Below, in pieces: positions 60,988-64,000 of a stretch of DNA of 64,000 nucleotides (position 1 is the first letter of the stretch; each line of letters starts with the position of its first letter). The stretch is from Euleptes europaea (Eukaryota > Chordata > Lepidosauria > Squamata > Sphaerodactylidae), in the NCBI RefSeq assembly GCF_029931775.1, contig NC_079321.1:69327524-69391523 (forward strand), written 5' to 3'. Under the pieces are notes generated by a model. That model saw only the letters and a list, made by a program, of their open reading frames with translations, was not told the origin of the DNA and ran no database searches. The translations under genes were made by a program, and so were the position numbers.

Positions 60988-61198
60988 TAGGGTTGCCAAC
61001 CTCCATGTGTTGGCTGGAGACCTCCTGCTATTACAACTGATCTCCAGGCGATAGAAATCAGTTCCCCTGGAGAAAATGGCTGCTTTGGCAATTAAACTCT
61101 ATGGCATTGAAATACCTCCCCTCTCCAAACTATGCCCTCCTCAGATTCCCCCCCCCCCAAATCTCCAGGTATTTCCTAACCCGGAGCTGGCAATCCTA
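60988..61198. mobile_element. hAT-type MITE with TAGGGTTGCCA ends
   Basis: Ends TAGGGTTGCCAACC and GGAGCTGGCAATCCTA are inverted. Flanks GTGCCATG (60980-60987) and GTGCCGTG (61199-61206) match at 7 of 8 bases. Interior AACTGATCTCCAGGCGATAG and AAATCTCCAGGTATTTCCTA are typical of a common squamate repeat. A second copy is at 62849-63359. Confidence 0.88.
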
Positions 61199-61576
61199 GT
61201 GCCGTGGCTGCCATGGGCACTACATGAGGGACCCCTGGAATATTCTTTTGCTGAATCATCTGGAACTGTCCTGTACAGCAAATACATTATTAAGGCACCA
61301 CAACAGGAAATGTTGGACCGGTAGAAGGCAGTATAAAGAATAAAACACAGAGCAATGAAAGATCCTACTGAGACTTACAAATAGTTTATATTAGGTTAAA
61401 GTTATATTATTTGGATCATCTGGTTGGTTGTCTTTCAAACGACTGCTTCATTAGCAAATACATAAACCTCATTTTCTTTTTGTATTTGTGCTTATCGAAC
61501 AGTGGATACAGTTTAAGGCAGCGCTGTTAGTTCTTCAGGACTGATTACTGCCCTGCAGTGTTATACTTGTACTGAT

Positions 61577-62802
61577 TAGGCTTGTGCAAAAACAAACAAA
61601 CAAACAAACAAAAACGGTAAATTTCGGGTTTAGGTTTATTGGGCCTGATTTTTTTCGATAAACCCAGAATAAGCCAAATACCCATACTGGTAAATATCGG
61701 TATTCAGCTTATTTCTGGGTTTACCAAAAAATTCAGGTCCATTATAGTCTATAGGGATTTTTTCAAAGCACCTATGGGGGCATTTTTTGAGGTAGTCACC
61801 AAATTTGCAGCGTGGCTGCAAGGGACTCTCCTTAGACGGTTACCAAAGTTTGGTGAACTTTGGGACAGGGGTCCAATTTTATGAGCCCGCAAAGGGATCA
61901 CCCCCTTCCTCCAGGCATTTGCAAGCTGAGCTGTCCATCGGTTTTCAAATTCAGAAGTTTAGCGTTGCCGAGGACTGGCAGAAAGAGCCGATTGGCAGGC
62001 TGCCCCTCAAAGTCTGGGGGCTGCTTTCATATCTGGGGCACATAGCATGATGTCCATGCAAATTAGCTTTAAACTGAGGAAAATGGCTTAAATGCAAGGG
62101 AAAAAGCATGGAAAACATTTCTTTTGGTGGCAAATGACATCCTGTGAACAGTCCTTTATTATGGTAATCAAAAATCTGATTTCAAGAGATGGTAACGGTG
62201 CGGGGAAACAAAGCTACTACTTGGGGCGACCTTCAGTTTGAAGGCAGTTTTTTTTGGGGGGGTGATATCAGAGCCAGCAAAAGTCTCAACCACAGGGGCT
62301 GTCTGAAGGAGATGGCTCATCCGTGCAAGTGAGGAAGTCTCCTTTGAGGCCTGGTGATGTGAGCAGTTGTTGAAGTCAGCTCTTTTTAGTTTGAGGGTAT
62401 ATCCCTCCGGACGGGACTGGTGTGCCCCATCTTTTAAGCAACCCTTATGCTTTATCCAAATTAATCCATTGAATGGTGATGGATGGAAGGTTGTGTGGTT
62501 GGATGGTTGGTCAGACCAAGTTGGCTTCGATTACATGATCCCTACCTCAAAAGACCCCAAACTATTGTGCCCTTACAAAACAAGTCAAAAAAAGATAGAA
62601 AAATGGGAGAAAGCACAGAGCTGTGCACCTGTGGAAAGGCAAATAGCCGAATCTGAAAAAGCTGAACATTTATTTGGCTTTTTCAGGAATTTCTTATTCG
62701 GCTTTGGGGAGATCCCCGGGTTTTGGCATTCAGTAAACCCCAAACCCAAAATTTATCAAAACAGCTATTTTCAGTTTGGGTATATCAATATGCACAACCC
62801 TA
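61577..62802. mobile_element. Non-autonomous hAT element, 1.2 kb
   Basis: Inverted ends TAGGCTTGTGCA and TGCACAACCCTA are flanked by GTACTGAT (61569-61576) and GTACAGAT (62803-62810), a 7-of-8 target duplication. Sub-terminal sequences are also inverted (TTCGGGTTTAGGTTTATTGG versus CCCCAAACCCAAAATTTATC). An (AAAC)n run lies at 61589-61613. No transposase motif was seen; the 155-codon frame is non-coding. Confidence 0.85.
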
Positions 62803-62848
62803 GTACAGATGTATATTCAGTTTGGCCTCCCTAGAAACATGCACTAAC

Positions 62849-63359
62849 TAGAGTTGCCAGCCTTCAGGTATGGCCTGGAGATCTCCAAGAATTACAGCTG
62901 TTCTCTAGACTACAATAATCAGTTTTATGGCATAAAATGGTGGCTTTGGTGGCTGAATTCTATGGCATTATAACCCTCTAAAGCAGTGGTTCCCAACCTT
63001 TTTTTGACCAGGGACCACTAGGACTTTTTTGTTCGGTGCAGGGACCCCAAGGTTCAAAATAAAAATTCCGAGAATTTGAAAATAAACTTTAATCATAACT
63101 GTTAGTTAAACATTAAACTTAGAATAATATTTGAATATATATTTTTATAATAGAGAACTTTTAATTGAAAATATTAATTGATTATGGGTTTATAACTTTG
63201 TTTCACGGACCTTAATTTAGTTTTCACGGACCCCTGGCGGTCCACGGACCCCCGGTTGGGAACCAGTGCTCTAAAGTCTTTCCCATCCCCAAACATAACC
63301 TTTCCCACTCTTCACCCCCCCATCACCAAGAATTTCCCAATCCAGGGTTCCCAACCCTA
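62849..63359. mobile_element. hAT-type MITE with another hAT inserted in it
   Basis: Ends TAGAGTTGCCAGCC and GGGTTCCCAACCCTA, with a perfect 8-bp duplication GCACTAAC at 62841-62848 and 63360-63367. Same family as 60988-61198, split by the element at 62984-63268. Confidence 0.9.
62984..63268. mobile_element. Non-autonomous hAT element, 285 bp
   Basis: TIRs CAGTGGTTCCCAACC and GGTTGGGAACCAGTG, with a perfect duplication CTCTAAAG at 62976-62983 and 63269-63276. It is the intact relative of the 58884-59375 element. Confidence 0.95.
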
Positions 63360-63367
63360 GCACTAAC

Positions 63368-64000
63368 TTACTCCCTGGCTTGCTAACTCAAGAAAACAAC
63401 TATGGGTGTATGTTCAAGAAGGATTATAGCCATGGAGTTGAGAAGGTATAACCATTTTTAATATCCCCCATCTCCCTTGATTTCAGAATCTTTCTCCTCT
63501 CCCTTCCATTACCCAGTATTTCCCTGGCTCTCTCAACTTCTCATAGATTCAAACGATTTGCTTTGTGCAGACTTGTACATATAAAGGGAATGAACAAATA
63601 TTTACACAAGTAGATGATCAAGCTAATGATAAAAAGTAGGGAGACTTTTGGGATGATGCAATGAGAACAGTGACACTGGAATTTGTTGGCAAAGAGTTCA
63701 AGGAAGCTCTTCCAAATAATATAAGAGAAATCCAAGTAAGGGTGGTTCTTTACCAGTCAATTGTGGTTCTACTGCCAACTATTGTACACACAGTTATAAC
63801 ACAGGCTGGATTCTTCCAACTTTTCTATTTCATCAGGGCCGATTCCCCTACTTCCTGTTTCTTCTCCCCCAGTTTTTGTCCACACAGGCCCAACAAGCCC
63901 AGTATACCCTTTTTTTGTGCTCAAAAGAGGTCCCTCCTTCCTTTTTGCCAGAAGAAAAGCTGGTAAGGCTAAAGGGCTTCCAGACCATATTGGTAACAAT
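63368..64000. other. Intergenic, nothing recognised
   Basis: No element, RNA or exon was supported in the right-hand 630 bases. Confidence 0.4.

Noticed and set aside
62367-62834. 155-codon frame at the right end of the 61.6-kb hAT element
   Set aside because: It crosses the terminal inverted repeat and the target duplication and shows no transposase motif.

Overview
The window looks like nuclear DNA from a squamate reptile, a lizard or snake; I cannot place it more narrowly. The genes have vertebrate introns with GT-AG splice sites. The sequence between and within them is dense in repeats typical of squamate genomes: CR1, L2-like, L1 and RTE/BovB-like LINEs, tRNA-derived SINEs with a BovB-like tail, a 5S-rRNA-derived SINE, Penelope-like fossils and many short non-autonomous hAT elements whose 8-bp target duplications can still be read.

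Three host genes lie in the same order and orientation as on human 6q22. (1) ZUP1, a K63-specific deubiquitinase, is on the minus strand. Six internal exons lie between 13557 and 1576; the 3' exons run off the left edge, and the large 5' zinc-finger exon expected from other vertebrates was not found. (2) KPNA5, importin alpha-6, is on the plus strand. All 14 coding exons (21499-37934) were found; they join in frame to 539 residues, and the start codon sits at the very end of exon 1 in a CpG island. (3) FAM162B, a small mitochondrial membrane protein, is on the minus strand. All four coding exons (57885-43094) were found, giving about 160 residues. KPNA5 and FAM162B are convergent; ZUP1 and KPNA5 are divergent.

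Layout: 1-680 is a GC-rich inverted-repeat element. 1.5-13.6 kb is ZUP1 with repeat-filled introns, including two hAT-like elements with GC-rich cores at 8.86-9.93 and 12.33-13.28 kb. 14.0-21.3 kb is the ZUP1/KPNA5 interval. It holds nested SINE and L1 insertions, a CpG island at 16.0-16.7 kb (candidate ZUP1 promoter), a tandem array of an RTE-like fragment, and a roughly 3-kb array of short units resembling a Penelope-like 3' end, arranged in two opposed arms. 21.3-38 kb is the KPNA5 promoter and gene, followed by a probable long 3' UTR. 43-58 kb is FAM162B; its introns hold a U2 snRNA fragment, a Penelope-like GIY-YIG fossil and a decayed 3-kb L2-like LINE carrying a probable solo LTR. 58-64 kb is intergenic and full of nested DNA transposons; one contains a hammerhead-ribozyme-like motif.

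I found no prokaryote-style system, CRISPR array or intact mobile-element gene. The most unusual content is the opposed-arm satellite between ZUP1 and KPNA5, the three-level nested insertion at 58.7-59.4 kb with its ribozyme-like motif, and the apparent absence of the ZUP1 zinc-finger exon.
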